Assembly: GCF_002005565.1 (NCBI RefSeq)
Contig: NZ_BDJC01000047.1
Span: 1 to 57,839 of the forward strand
Source: Streptomyces sp. JHA26
GTDB taxonomy: Bacteria > Actinomycetota > Actinomycetes > Streptomycetales > Streptomycetaceae
Length of the DNA: 57,839 nucleotides
Reading direction: 5' to 3'
Positions 24,533 to 33,527 of this stretch are shown here, one piece after another. Within the stretch, counting starts at the first letter, position 1, and every line of letters starts with the position of its first letter. A model generated the notes under the pieces. The model had not been told where the DNA came from and did not search any database. It worked only from the letters and a program-made list of their open reading frames with translations. A program made the translations under genes and the position numbers.

Positions 24533-26269
24533 ATGACCCGTACCAGAACCGCGATGCTCGCCGCCCTGACGCTGGTCGCCGGCGCCTCCGGCACGGCCCT
24601 CGCCACCCACTCCGCGAGCGCCGGCGCGGCGGCCGCCGCCTGTACCGTCGACTACACGGTGCAGAACGACTGGGGCAGTGGCTTCACCGCCGCCGTGACC
24701 GTCACCAACAACGGTGCCGCCACCTCCAGCTGGAAGCTGGGGTGGACGTACGCCGGCAACCAGAAGGTGACCAACAGCTGGAACGCGAAGGTCACCCAGA
24801 GCGGCGCCGCCGTCACCGCGGCCAACGAGTCCTACAACGGCACGCTGTCCACGGGCGGTTCGGCGAGCTTCGGTTTCCAGGGCACCTACAGCGGCAGCAA
24901 CGCGATCCCGGCCACCTTCACCCTCAACGGCGTGACCTGCAACGTCGACGGCGGACCGACCGACCCGACGGATCCGACCGACCCCACGGACCCGACCGAC
25001 CCCACGGACCCGTCCGGCCGGGTGGACAACCCCTACGCCGGCGCCAAGGGCTACGTGAACCCGGAGTGGTCCGCGCACGCGGCGGCCGAGCCCGGCGGCA
25101 GCCGGGTCGCCAACCAGCCCACCGGTGTCTGGCTGGACCGGATCGCGGCCATCGAGGGCGCGAACGGCGGCATGGGCCTGCGCGACCACCTCGACGAGGC
25201 GCTGGCGCAGAAGGGCGACGGCGAGCTGTACGTCCAGCTCGTCATCTACAACCTGCCCGGACGCGACTGCTCGGCCCTGGCCTCCAACGGCGAGCTGGGC
25301 CCGACGGAGATCGACCGGTACAAGACGGAGTACATCGACCCGATCGCCGAGATCCTCGCCGACCCGAAGTACGCCTCGCTGCGGATCGTCACCACGGTCG
25401 AGATCGACTCGCTGCCCAACCTCGTCACCAACGTCTCGGGCCGGCCGACCGCGGTGCCCAACTGCGACGTGATGAAGGCCAACGGCAACTACCAGAAGGG
25501 CGTCGGCTACGCGCTGAACAAGTTCGGCGACATCCCCAACGTCTACAACTACATCGACGCCGGCCACCACGGCTGGCTCGGCTGGGACGACAACTTCGGC
25601 CCCTCGGCCGAGATGTTCAAGACGGCCGCCACCACCGAGGGCGCGACCGTGGACGACGTCCACGGCTTCATCGTCAACACCGCCAACTACAGCGCGCTGA
25701 AGGAGGACAACTTCAAGATCACGGACAGTGTGAACGGCACGTCCGTGCGCCAGTCCAAGTGGGTCGACTGGAACCGCTACACCGACGAGCTCTCCTACGC
25801 CCAGGCCATGCGCGACAAGCTGGTCTCGATCGGCTTCGACGAGAACATCGGCATGCTCATCGACACCTCCCGCAACGGCTGGGGCGGCACCCAGCGCCCC
25901 ACCGGCCCCGGCGCCACCACCAACGTCGACACCTACGTCAACGGTGGCCGCTACGACCGGCGCATCCACCCCGGCAACTGGTGCAACCAGTCCGGAGCGG
26001 GTCTCGGCGAACGGCCGCAGGCCAACCCCGAACCGGGCATCGACGCCTACGTGTGGATGAAGCCGCCGGGGGAGTCGGACGGCGCGAGCAAGGAGATCTC
26101 GAACGACGAGGGCAAGGGCTTCGACCGGATGTGCGACCCGACGTACACCGGCAACGCCCGTAACGGCAACAGCATGTCCGGTGCCCTCCCGGACGCCCCG
26201 CTCTCCGGGAAGTGGTTCTCCGCGCAGTTCCAGGAGCTGATGAAGAACGCCTACCCGCCCCTGCCGTAG
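24533..26269 (+). CDS. Secreted GH6 cellulase with CBM2
   Basis: 578 residues. A signal peptide of about 32 residues precedes CBM2 (CTVDYTVQNDWGSGFTAAVT, ending near GVTCNV), then a PTD-repeat linker (TDPTDPTDPTDP), then a GH6 catalytic domain. The catalytic acid is the Asp in IYNLPGRDCSA, and the second aspartate is in MLIDTSRNGWGG. The length of the loops (GRPTAVPNCDVMKANGNYQKG, WVDWNRYTDELSYAQ) suggests a cellobiohydrolase (non-reducing end) rather than a short endoglucanase. GAAGGAA lies before the ATG. It is complementary in direction of attack to the divergent GH48. Confidence 0.96.
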   Translation: MTRTRTAMLAALTLVAGASGTALATHSASAGAAAAACTVDYTVQNDWGSGFTAAVTVTNNGAATSSWKLGWTYAGNQKVTNSWNAKVTQSGAAVTAANESYNGTLSTGGSASFGFQGTYSGSNAIPATFTLNGVTCNVDGGPTDPTDPTDPTDPTDPTDPSGRVDNPYAGAKGYVNPEWSAHAAAEPGGSRVANQPTGVWLDRIAAIEGANGGMGLRDHLDEALAQKGDGELYVQLVIYNLPGRDCSALASNGELGPTEIDRYKTEYIDPIAEILADPKYASLRIVTTVEIDSLPNLVTNVSGRPTAVPNCDVMKANGNYQKGVGYALNKFGDIPNVYNYIDAGHHGWLGWDDNFGPSAEMFKTAATTEGATVDDVHGFIVNTANYSALKEDNFKITDSVNGTSVRQSKWVDWNRYTDELSYAQAMRDKLVSIGFDENIGMLIDTSRNGWGGTQRPTGPGATTNVDTYVNGGRYDRRIHPGNWCNQSGAGLGERPQANPEPGIDAYVWMKPPGESDGASKEISNDEGKGFDRMCDPTYTGNARNGNSMSGALPDAPLSGKWFSAQFQELMKNAYPPLP

Positions 26270-26297
26270 GCGGGCTCCGGCGCAGCCGTACACCGTC

Positions 26298-26325
26298 GGG
26301 GTCCGGCCCACCGCGGCCGGACCCC
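26298..26325 (+). terminator. Stem-loop terminator after GH6
   Basis: GGGGTCCGGCC (26298-26308) pairs with GGCCGGACCCC (26315-26325), followed by a short run ending CCTTTT. Confidence 0.75.
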
Positions 26326-26417
26326 GCACGGTCCTTTTGCGACAACGGCAACAGAACTTGCCCCGACGCGGTGAGCCGTCGCACGCTGACGGCCCCGCGA
26401 ACGGAAGGCCGACCGGC

Positions 26418-27338
26418 ATGGCGCACGACCACCACGACCACCGTCACCAGGGCGACCACGAGCCCGGTCGCCACCACGACCACGATCACGACCACGCCGT
26501 CGACTGGGCCGCGATGGCCCCGCTGCTGGAGGCGCAGGCGGAGCTGCTCACCCCCCTGTACCGGCAGGCCATGGCCTGGCTGGCGCGGGAGGTGACCGGA
26601 CCGGGGCTGGTCGTCGACGCGGGCAGCGGACCCGGCGTCGTCTCCTGCCTGTTCGCCGAGGCCTTCCCGGACGCCGGGGTCGTCGCCGTCGACGGGGCCG
26701 GACCCCTCCTGGAGCGGGCCCGCGACCGGGCCGCCCGGCTCGGCGTCGCCGACCGCTTCGGCACCCTCACCGGTGACCTGCCGGGCGTCTTGGGCGAGCT
26801 CGAGCACCCGGCCGGCCTGCTGTGGGCGAGCCAGAGCCTGCACCACCTGGGCGACCAGCGCGCCGCCCTCGCCGCGTTCGCCGGTCACCTCGCCCCCGGC
26901 GGCACGCTGGCGGTCCTGGAGGGCGGCCTGCCCGCCCGCTTCCTGCCCCGGGACATCGGCATCGGCCGCCCGGGGCTGCAGGCCAGGCTGCACGCCGTCG
27001 AGGAGGACGCGTTCGCCGAGATGCGCGCGAGCCTGCCCGGCTCCGTGGCCGTGGCCGAGGACTGGCCGGCGCTGCTGACCGCGGCGGGCCTGGAGCACAC
27101 CGGCACGCGCAGCTTCCTGCTGGACCTGCCCGCTCCCGTCTCCGACGAGGCCCGCGCCCACGTCACCGCCTCCCTGTCCCGGGTGCGGGAGCGCTTCGGC
27201 GACGGCCTCGACGCCGAGGACCGGGCCACCCTCGACCGGCTCCTCGACCCCGCGGACGAGGCGAGCGTGCACCGGCGGTCCGACGTGTTCGTCCTGCTGG
27301 CGCACACCGTCCACACGGCGGTACGGCCCGCGGACTGA
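26418..27338 (+). CDS. Class I methyltransferase with histidine-rich N-terminus
   Basis: 306 residues. The first 27 residues contain about eleven histidines mixed with aspartate (HDHHDHRH, RHHDHDHDH), a likely zinc or nickel binding tail. The methyltransferase core follows: LVVDAGSGPGVVSCLFAEAF (motif I), VVAVDGAGPLL, LLWASQSLHHLGDQ and LAPGGTLAVLEGG. GGAAGG lies 9 nt before the ATG. It stands alone behind the GH6 terminator. Histidine-rich tails of this kind are common in metallochaperones, so the protein may be metal-linked, but no metal transporter is adjacent and I could not recognise a Zur or Nur box. Confidence 0.88.
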   Translation: MAHDHHDHRHQGDHEPGRHHDHDHDHAVDWAAMAPLLEAQAELLTPLYRQAMAWLAREVTGPGLVVDAGSGPGVVSCLFAEAFPDAGVVAVDGAGPLLERARDRAARLGVADRFGTLTGDLPGVLGELEHPAGLLWASQSLHHLGDQRAALAAFAGHLAPGGTLAVLEGGLPARFLPRDIGIGRPGLQARLHAVEEDAFAEMRASLPGSVAVAEDWPALLTAAGLEHTGTRSFLLDLPAPVSDEARAHVTASLSRVRERFGDGLDAEDRATLDRLLDPADEASVHRRSDVFVLLAHTVHTAVRPAD

Positions 27339-27387
27339 CGGCGGTGCGGTCCGTGGACCGGCGGCGGGGACCCGGGCGGTACGGGAA

Positions 27388-27413
27388 GGGCCCGGTCCCC
27401 ACGGACCGGGCCC
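27388..27413. terminator. Bidirectional stem-loop terminator
   Basis: GGGCCCGGTCC (27388-27398) pairs with GGACCGGGCCC (27403-27413) around a 4-nt loop, between converging methyltransferase and aldo/keto reductase genes. Confidence 0.75.
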
Positions 27414-27430
27414 CTCCACGCGCGTACGGG

Positions 27431-28267
27431 TCAGACGACGTCGAACACCGCCGGGTCCGGGCCCAGTCGGCGGTCCTCGTTCAGCGCGCTGATCGCCGCG
27501 AGGTCCTCGGTGTCCAGGGAGAAGCCGAACACGTCGATGTTCTCCTTGATCCGCGACGGCGTCACGGACTTCGGGATCACGACGTTGCCGAGCTGCAGGT
27601 GCCAGCGCAGCACGACCTGGGCCGGGGTGCGGCCGTGCTTCTGGGCGATCGCCACGATCGCCGGGATCTCCAGGATGCCCTTGCCCGAGCCGAGCGGGGA
27701 CCACGCCTCGGTGGCGATGCCCCGCTTCGCGTGGGCCTCGCGGGCGGCGTGCTGCTGGAGGTGCGGGTGCAGCTCGATCTGGTTGACGGCCGGGACGACC
27801 GACGTCTCGGCGATCAGCCGCTCCAGGTGCTCCGGCAGGAAGTTGGAGACGCCGATGGCCCGGACCCGGCCGTCGGCGTGCAGCTTCTCGAACGCCTTGT
27901 ACGTGTCGACGTAGCGGTCCTTCGACGGCAGCGGCCAGTGGATCAGGTACAGGTCGACGTAGTCGAGGCCGAGCTTGGCCAGCGAGGTGTCGAAGGCGCG
28001 CAGGGTGGAGTCGTACCCCTGGTCGCTGTTCCAGAGCTTGGTGGTGACGAAGAGGTCCTCGCGGGCGATGCCGGAGGCGGCGATGGCCTTGCCGGTGCCC
28101 TCTTCATTGCCGTAGATCGCCGCTGTGTCGATGCTGCGGTACCCGGCCTCCAGGGCCGTGGCGACGGCCGTCTCGGCCTCGTCGTCCGGCACCTGCCAGA
28201 CGCCGAAGCCCAGCTGGGGCATCTCGACGCCGTTGTTCAGGGTGATCGGGGGGACCTTGCTGCTCAC
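27431..28267 (-). CDS. Aldo/keto reductase (AKR5-like)
   Basis: 278 residues with the complete catalytic tetrad: Asp47 and Tyr52 (YRSIDTAAIYGNEEG), Lys77 (FVTTKLWN) and His110 (LYLIHWPLP). The NADPH-binding part is VIPKSVTPSRIKENIDVF. The sequence LNNGVEMPQLGFGVWQ and overall length match 2,5-diketo-gluconate reductase-type (AKR5) enzymes with broad carbonyl specificity. It starts at a GTG (MSSKVPP). The acyl-CoA ligase gene on the same strand ends 83 nt upstream, so cotranscription is possible. Confidence 0.95.
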   Translation of the reverse strand: MSSKVPPITLNNGVEMPQLGFGVWQVPDDEAETAVATALEAGYRSIDTAAIYGNEEGTGKAIAASGIAREDLFVTTKLWNSDQGYDSTLRAFDTSLAKLGLDYVDLYLIHWPLPSKDRYVDTYKAFEKLHADGRVRAIGVSNFLPEHLERLIAETSVVPAVNQIELHPHLQQHAAREAHAKRGIATEAWSPLGSGKGILEIPAIVAIAQKHGRTPAQVVLRWHLQLGNVVIPKSVTPSRIKENIDVFGFSLDTEDLAAISALNEDRRLGPDPAVFDVV

Positions 28268-28350
28268 GAGCTCTCGATCCTTCGGTTGTGGTCAGGTGGT
28301 ACTCCCATGGTCAACGATCACGGGGCGTCGTGCATTCCTGACCGCGGAAC

Positions 28351-30177
28351 TCATGTCCGGTACAGCGCCTCGACCTCGGCGGCGTAGGCCTTCTCGATGG
28401 CCTTGCGCTTGAGCTTCAGCGACGGGGTCAGCAGCCCGTGCTCCTCGGTGAACGGCTGGGCCAGGATGCGGAAGGTGCGGATCGACTCGGCCTGGGAGAC
28501 GAGCGTGTTGGCCGCGACGACCGCGCGCCGCACCTCCGTCTCCAGGTCGGCGTCGTGCACCAGGTCGGCCGGGGACATCCGGGGCTTGTTGCGCATCGTC
28601 AGCCAGTGCTCGACCGCCTCCTGGTCGAGGGTGATCAGGGCGGCGACGTAGGGGCGGTCGTTGCCGACGACGATGCACTGGTTGACCAGCGGGTGGTCCC
28701 GGACGCGCTCCTCCAGCAGGCCCGGCGAGACGCTCTTGCCGCCGGAGGTCACCAGGATCTCCTTCTTGCGGCCGGTGATGGTGAGGTAGCCGTCCTCGTC
28801 CAGCGAGCCCAGGTCGCCGGTGGCCAGCCAGCCGTCGTGGAGGGTCTCGTCGGTGGCCTTCGGGTTGTTGAGGTACCCCTGGAAGACGTTGTCGCCGTTC
28901 AGCCAGATCTCGCCGTCGTCCGCGATGTGCACGGTGACGCCGGGGATGGGACGGCCGACCGTGCCGTAGCGGGTGCGCTCGGGCGGGTTGGCGGTGGCCG
29001 CCGCCGTGCACTCGGTCAGGCCGTAGCCCTCGTAGATCTGCACGCCCGCGCCCGCGAAGAACAGGCCGAGCCGCCGGTCCATCGCCGAACCGCCCGACAT
29101 GGCGTTGCGGATGCGTCCGCCCATCGCGGCCCGCACCTTGGCGTAGACGAGCTTGTCGAACAGCTGGTGCTGCATGCGCAGGGCCGCCGACGGGCCGGGC
29201 CCGGTGCCCCAGGCCTTCGCCTCCACCGCCTCCGCGTACCTCACGGCCACCTCGACGGCCTTCTCGAAGGGACCGGCCTTCCCCTCCTTCTCCGCGGTGC
29301 GCCGGGCCGCGTGGAACACCTTCTCGAAGATGTACGGCACGGCCAGGATGAACGTCGGACGGAAGGCGGCCAGGTCGGGCAGGAGCGCGGCGGCGTTCAG
29401 CTGCGGCTGGTGGCCGAAGCGGACCCGGCCGCGGATCGCCGCGACCTCCACCATCCGCCCGAAGACGTGCGCGAGCGGCAGGAACAGCAGGGTCGACGCC
29501 TCGTCGCCCTTCCTGGAGTGGAACACCGGCTCCCAGCGCTCGATGACGGTGTCCGCCTCGTACATGAGGTTGCCGTGCGAGATGACGCAGCCCTTGGGGC
29601 GGCCCGTGGTGCCCGAGGTGTAGATGACGGTGGCGACCGAGTCGGGCGTGACCGCCCGCCGGTGCCGGTGCACCACCTCGTCGTCGAGGTGGGCGCCCGC
29701 GTCGTACAGCTGCTGGACGGCGCCGGAGTCCAGCTGCCACAGCCCGCGCAGGTGCGGCAGCCGGTCGATGACGGTGGCGATCGTCATCGCGTGGTCCTCG
29801 TGCTCCACGACCGCCGCCGTCACCTCCGCGTCGTGCAGCATCCACAGGCACTGCTCGGCCGACGAGGTCGGGTAGATCGGCACCACCTGGGCGCCGATCG
29901 CCCACAGCGCGAAGTCGAAGAGCGTCCACTCGTAGCGGGTGCGGGACATGACGGCGATCCGGTCGCCGAAGCGGACGCCCTGGGCGAGCAGGCCCTTGGC
30001 GAGGGCCAGCACCTCGTCGCGGAAGGCCGCGGCGGTCACGTCCCGCCACCGCCCGTCCTCGTCCTTGCGGCCCAGGGCGATGTGCCGCGGGTCCTCCTGG
30101 GCATGCCGGAAGACCACGTCGGCCAGGCCGCCCACCGGTGGTGCCGACGCCGACGGAGGGTTGGTGAACTCGCGCAA
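28351..30177 (-). CDS. Long-chain fatty-acid-CoA ligase (FadD15-like)
   Basis: 608 residues from a TTG start (MREFTNPP) with GGGGAG about 7 nt upstream; a GTG at 30210 would add 11 residues. ANL-superfamily motifs are complete: A3/P-loop VIYTSGTTGRPKGC, A5 EGYGLTECTAA, A7 LATGDLGSLDEDGYLTITGR, and the A10 lysine in LTPSLKLKRKAIEKAY. It activates fatty acids to acyl-CoA with ATP. The upstream 240 nt contain an AT-richer stretch (around 30335-30385) with TTCGGTG...CACCGAA, a likely promoter region. It is monocistronic or joined to the aldo/keto reductase gene. Confidence 0.94.
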   Translation of the reverse strand: MREFTNPPSASAPPVGGLADVVFRHAQEDPRHIALGRKDEDGRWRDVTAAAFRDEVLALAKGLLAQGVRFGDRIAVMSRTRYEWTLFDFALWAIGAQVVPIYPTSSAEQCLWMLHDAEVTAAVVEHEDHAMTIATVIDRLPHLRGLWQLDSGAVQQLYDAGAHLDDEVVHRHRRAVTPDSVATVIYTSGTTGRPKGCVISHGNLMYEADTVIERWEPVFHSRKGDEASTLLFLPLAHVFGRMVEVAAIRGRVRFGHQPQLNAAALLPDLAAFRPTFILAVPYIFEKVFHAARRTAEKEGKAGPFEKAVEVAVRYAEAVEAKAWGTGPGPSAALRMQHQLFDKLVYAKVRAAMGGRIRNAMSGGSAMDRRLGLFFAGAGVQIYEGYGLTECTAAATANPPERTRYGTVGRPIPGVTVHIADDGEIWLNGDNVFQGYLNNPKATDETLHDGWLATGDLGSLDEDGYLTITGRKKEILVTSGGKSVSPGLLEERVRDHPLVNQCIVVGNDRPYVAALITLDQEAVEHWLTMRNKPRMSPADLVHDADLETEVRRAVVAANTLVSQAESIRTFRILAQPFTEEHGLLTPSLKLKRKAIEKAYAAEVEALYRT

Positions 30178-30452
30178 ACCCCGCTCCCCGTTCCTGGTGA
30201 CGCCCTGCACAGCGCGGTGAAAGCTACCCCACGCGGAATGGGGGTGGGAGGGCCGGCGAGGCGGGCCGGGACTCGTGGCCGTGCCGGTCGGGGAGAGGAA
30301 ATGCGCTCACATGGGGAAGGGTCGGACAGTTTCCTGACGGTTGAGTAAGTTTCGGTGCCGTAATCTCCACCGAATCTGTACGACCCGCCGTCCGCCGCGG
30401 GAACCACCGAAACCGCCGCTCTCCTTCTTCAGCGCGGGTGCCCCGGATTCCG

Positions 30453-31349
30453 TCACACCTGCGCGAGATCCGCGCGCCGAGGACGGTGCAGCCGGTCGCC
30501 TCCCGCCAGGACGGCCGCCGCCAGGGCGTCCGCGGCGCCCTGCGCCGAGGGGCGGCGGCGCCCGTGCACCAGCACGAAGTCGACGCGGCCCAGCTCCGGC
30601 AGCCCGGCCCGGTCGGGGACGCGCACCAGGCCGGGCGGGACGAGCCCCCGCGAGTGCGCCATCACGCCGAGGCCCGCGCGGGCCGCCGCGATCAGCCCGT
30701 TGAGGCTGCCGCTGGTGCAGACGATGCGCCACTCGCGGCCCTGTCGCTGCAGCGCGTCCAGCGCGAGCGCCCGGGTGATGCCGGGCGGCGGGTAGACGAT
30801 CAGCGGTACCGGACGGTCCGGGTCCAGACGCAGCCGCTCGCCGCCGATCCACACCAGCCGGTCCTGCCACACCGGCTCGCCGCGCGGGTCCTCGGGGCGC
30901 CGCTTGGCCAGCACCAGGTCGAGTTTCCCGGCGGCCAGCTGCTCGTGCAGCGTGCCCGACAGCTCGACCGTCAGCTCCAGGTCGACCTCGGGATGTTCCT
31001 GCCGGAAGCCCTCGAGGATCTCCGGCAGCCGGGTCAGCACGAAGTCCTCGGACGCCCCGAAGCGCAGCCGGCCGCGCAGCCGGGTGCCGGTGAAGAACGC
31101 CGTCGCCTGCTCGTGCACCTCCAGGATCCGGCGCGCGAAGCCCAGCATCGCCTCGCCGTCCTCCGTCAGCTCCACGGAGTGCGTGTCGCGCGTGAACAGC
31201 TGGCGTCCGGCGGAGTCCTCCAGCCGCCGCACGTGCTGGCTCACCGTGGACTGGCGCAGCCCGAGCCGCCGCGCCGCCTGCGTGAAGCTCAGCGTCTGGG
31301 ACACGGCCAGGAAGGACCGCAGATGGGAGGGGTCGTACACGCGGCCCAC
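30453..31349 (-). CDS. LysR-family transcriptional regulator
   Basis: 298 residues. The N-terminal winged helix-turn-helix is LRSFLAVSQTLSFTQAARRL, then LRQSTVSQHVRRLE, and the LysR substrate domain begins about residue 90 (GRLRFGASEDFVLTRLPEIL). The start is a GTG; another GTG 9 nt downstream is in frame. It is divergent from an SBF-type transporter gene with 133 nt between starts, and a palindrome with LysR geometry sits in the gap. This strongly suggests that it controls that transporter in response to an anion. Confidence 0.93.
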   Translation of the reverse strand: MGRVYDPSHLRSFLAVSQTLSFTQAARRLGLRQSTVSQHVRRLEDSAGRQLFTRDTHSVELTEDGEAMLGFARRILEVHEQATAFFTGTRLRGRLRFGASEDFVLTRLPEILEGFRQEHPEVDLELTVELSGTLHEQLAAGKLDLVLAKRRPEDPRGEPVWQDRLVWIGGERLRLDPDRPVPLIVYPPPGITRALALDALQRQGREWRIVCTSGSLNGLIAAARAGLGVMAHSRGLVPPGLVRVPDRAGLPELGRVDFVLVHGRRRPSAQGAADALAAAVLAGGDRLHRPRRADLAQV

Positions 31350-31357
31350 CGTACCCG

Positions 31358-31378
31358 GTCATCGCAAAGCGTGATGAC
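31358..31378. promoter_or_regulatory. LysR-type binding palindrome
   Basis: GTCATCGC (31358-31365) and GTGATGAC (31371-31378) form an inverted repeat with one mismatch around AAAGC. It lies 9 nt upstream of the lysR start and 105 nt upstream of the transporter start. Confidence 0.6.
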
Positions 31379-31482
31379 AGTGAGAGCGGTGTACCGGATT
31401 CCCGATCGCAGGGTGAGGGAGCACGATGGGGCGGGGACCCGTGTCCCGTGGAACAGGGAAACGAACGAGCAAGTGGAGTACC

Positions 31483-32520
31483 GTGAAACGCCTGCGCCGG
31501 CCGCGTCGGACACCGATCGACCCGTACGTCCTGCTGCTGCTCGGGACGGTGGGCCTCGCGGCGCTGCTGCCGGCCCGCGGGACGGGCGCCGACGTCGCCT
31601 CCGGGGCCTCCACCCTCGCGATCGCGTTCCTCTTCTTCCTGTACGGGGCCCGGCTCTCCACCCGGGAGGCGATGGACGGGCTGCGCCACTGGCGCCTCCA
31701 CGTCACCGTGCTGGCCTGCACCTTCGTCGTCTTCCCGCTGCTGGGCCTGGCGACCCGCGGACTCGTCCCGGTCCTGCTGACCGACCCCCTGCAGCAGGGG
31801 CTGCTCTTCCTCACCCTGGTCCCGTCCACCATCCAGTCGTCGATCGCCTTCACCTCCATGGCCCGCGGCAACGTGCCCGCCGCGATCTGCGCGGGTTCCT
31901 TCTCCTCGCTGGTCGGCATCGTCGTCACCCCGCTGCTGGCCGCCGCCCTGCTCGGTGGCGGCGGGGGCGGGTTCTCCGCCGACTCGGTGGTCGGGATCGT
32001 GCTGCACCTGCTGGTGCCGTTCGTCGCCGGGCAGGTGCTGCGCCGCTGGATCGGCGGGTTCGTCGCCCGGCACAGGAAGGTGCTCGGGCTCGTCGACCGC
32101 GGCTCGATCCTCCTCGTCGTGTACACGGCGTTCAGTGAGGGCATGGTGCAGGGCGTCTGGCACCAGGTGAGCCCGGTCCGGCTGGCCGGCCTGCTGGCCG
32201 TGGAGGCGGTGCTGCTCGCCGTGATGCTGCTGCTGACCTGGTACGGGGCGAGGGCGCTGGGCTTCGGCCGGGCCGACCGGATCGCGATCCAGTTCGCCGG
32301 TTCCAAGAAGTCCCTCGCCTCCGGTCTTCCCATGGCGAGCGTCCTGTTCGGCGCGCACGCCTCGCTGGCCGTGCTGCCGCTGATGCTCTTCCACCAGATG
32401 CAGCTGATGGTGTGCGCGGTCATCGCCAAGCGCCGGGCGCACGACCCCGAGGCGGACTCCGCGCGGGAGGCGGACGGGGCGTCGCGGGCGGCCGTCGGCA
32501 CGGGGACGGGCCCCCGCTGA
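31483..32520 (+). CDS. SBF-like (bile acid:sodium symporter superfamily) transporter
   Basis: 345 residues starting at a GTG with GGAG about 5 nt upstream. About nine hydrophobic segments are visible. LAIAFLFFLYGARLSTREAM, LFLTLVPSTIQSSIAFTSMA and GSKKSLASGLPMASVLF are typical of the YfeH/SBF_like group, with the helix-breaking proline and conserved serine residues of the ion-binding crossing. The substrate is probably an organic anion; the true ligand is not known. The tail is low complexity (ADSAREADGASRA). It is divergent from its likely LysR regulator. Confidence 0.9.
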   Translation: MKRLRRPRRTPIDPYVLLLLGTVGLAALLPARGTGADVASGASTLAIAFLFFLYGARLSTREAMDGLRHWRLHVTVLACTFVVFPLLGLATRGLVPVLLTDPLQQGLLFLTLVPSTIQSSIAFTSMARGNVPAAICAGSFSSLVGIVVTPLLAAALLGGGGGGFSADSVVGIVLHLLVPFVAGQVLRRWIGGFVARHRKVLGLVDRGSILLVVYTAFSEGMVQGVWHQVSPVRLAGLLAVEAVLLAVMLLLTWYGARALGFGRADRIAIQFAGSKKSLASGLPMASVLFGAHASLAVLPLMLFHQMQLMVCAVIAKRRAHDPEADSAREADGASRAAVGTGTGPR

Positions 32521-32526
32521 GCCGCG

Positions 32527-33444
32527 TCAGGGGACGAGGACGACCTTCCCCAGGTTGGCGTGCGACTCGACGGCCTCGTGCGCCTTCGCCGCGTCCGCCA
32601 GGGCGAACGTGCCGTGCACGGAGGGCCGCAGCGTCCCCTCGGCGAACAGCGCCCACAGCTCCCGCCGCCACCGCTCGTACAGCTCCGGCTCCTCGCGGGC
32701 GATCCGCGCCACCTGGAACCCGGTGACCGTCTTCGAGCCCACCAGCAGGTCGTAGGCCCGCACGTGCCCGCCGCCGGAGCCGTACGCCACCAGCCGGCCG
32801 CCCGGGGCGAGGGCGGCGACGGCCGGGGTGAGCAGGTCGCCACCGACCCCGTCGAGGACGTAGTCGACGGGCTCGCCCCAGCCGTCGTCGCCGTAGACCA
32901 CCACGTCGTCGGCGCCCAGGGAGCGCACGAAGTCCGCCTTGGCCGGGTCGGAGACGGCGCCCACGACCCGGACCGCGCCGCGTGTGCGCGCGAGCCGCAC
33001 GGCCAGGTGGCCCACGCCGCTCGCCGCCGCGGTGACGAGCGCCGACTCGCCCGGCCGGGGCCGCGCGGCCGTCAGGGCGCCCAGCGCGACGAGGCCGCTG
33101 CGGACCAGGGCCACCGCGTCGACCGCGCCGGCGCCGTCGGGGACCGGCGTGGCCATCGACCGGTGCAGGACGGCGAAGTCGGCGTAGCCGTGGCCGAAGC
33201 ACAGCCCCGTCACCCGGTCGCCGATCCGGAAGCCGGTCGCCTCGCCACCGGTGGCCACCACCTCCCCGGCGATCTCGCCCCCGAGGGGGATCGGCTCGGG
33301 GGCCTCCGTGACCTTGCGGACGACCGGCAGGGTGACGCCGACCGCCTCGCAGCGCACCAGCAGCTCGTCCGGGCCCGGCTCGGGGACGGGGACCTCCTCC
33401 AGGAACAGCGGACCTCCGGTGGACGCGTACCGGACACGGCGCAT
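32527..33444 (-). CDS. Zinc-type/quinone oxidoreductase-like MDR protein
   Basis: 305 residues of the medium-chain dehydrogenase superfamily without the catalytic-zinc cysteine ligands, so a quinone oxidoreductase/enoyl reductase-like NADPH enzyme. The N-terminal GroES-like fold (PGPDELLVRCEAVGVTLP, GGEIAGEVVATG) precedes the Rossmann motif ALVTAAASGVGHLAVRLA and YVLDGVGGDLLTPAV. GGGAGG lies 7 nt before the ATG. It ends 6 nt after the SBF gene stop (convergent) and diverges from a marR gene, an arrangement typical of MarR-controlled detoxification reductases. Confidence 0.94.
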   Translation of the reverse strand: MRRVRYASTGGPLFLEEVPVPEPGPDELLVRCEAVGVTLPVVRKVTEAPEPIPLGGEIAGEVVATGGEATGFRIGDRVTGLCFGHGYADFAVLHRSMATPVPDGAGAVDAVALVRSGLVALGALTAARPRPGESALVTAAASGVGHLAVRLARTRGAVRVVGAVSDPAKADFVRSLGADDVVVYGDDGWGEPVDYVLDGVGGDLLTPAVAALAPGGRLVAYGSGGGHVRAYDLLVGSKTVTGFQVARIAREEPELYERWRRELWALFAEGTLRPSVHGTFALADAAKAHEAVESHANLGKVVLVP

Positions 33445-33461
33445 CGCCGCACCTCCCTTTT

Positions 33462-33478
33462 CGTTGGTGGTCCCAACG
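33462..33478. promoter_or_regulatory. Inverted repeat, candidate MarR operator
   Basis: CGTTGG (33462-33467) and CCAACG (33473-33478) are separated by 5 nt within the 83-nt gap between the divergent oxidoreductase and marR genes. A related CCAACGACTTTGG follows nearer the marR start. Confidence 0.55.
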
Positions 33479-33527
33479 GTAGGGGGAGGTCGTGGGGATG
33501 TCCAACGACTTTGGCTAGGCTGGCCCC

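Noticed and set aside
24957..25015. Hexanucleotide-like repeats read as a possible CRISPR or microsatellite
   Set aside because: They encode the Pro-Thr-Asp linker of the GH6 cellulase.
26330..26362. Possible Zur box before the His-rich methyltransferase
   Set aside because: The TTGC...GCAA pattern does not match the Zur consensus well enough to call.
30335..30385. AT-richer island before the acyl-CoA ligase considered as a defined operator
   Set aside because: TTCGGTG...CACCGAA is only a 7-bp repeat and no known site matches; noted only as a likely promoter region.
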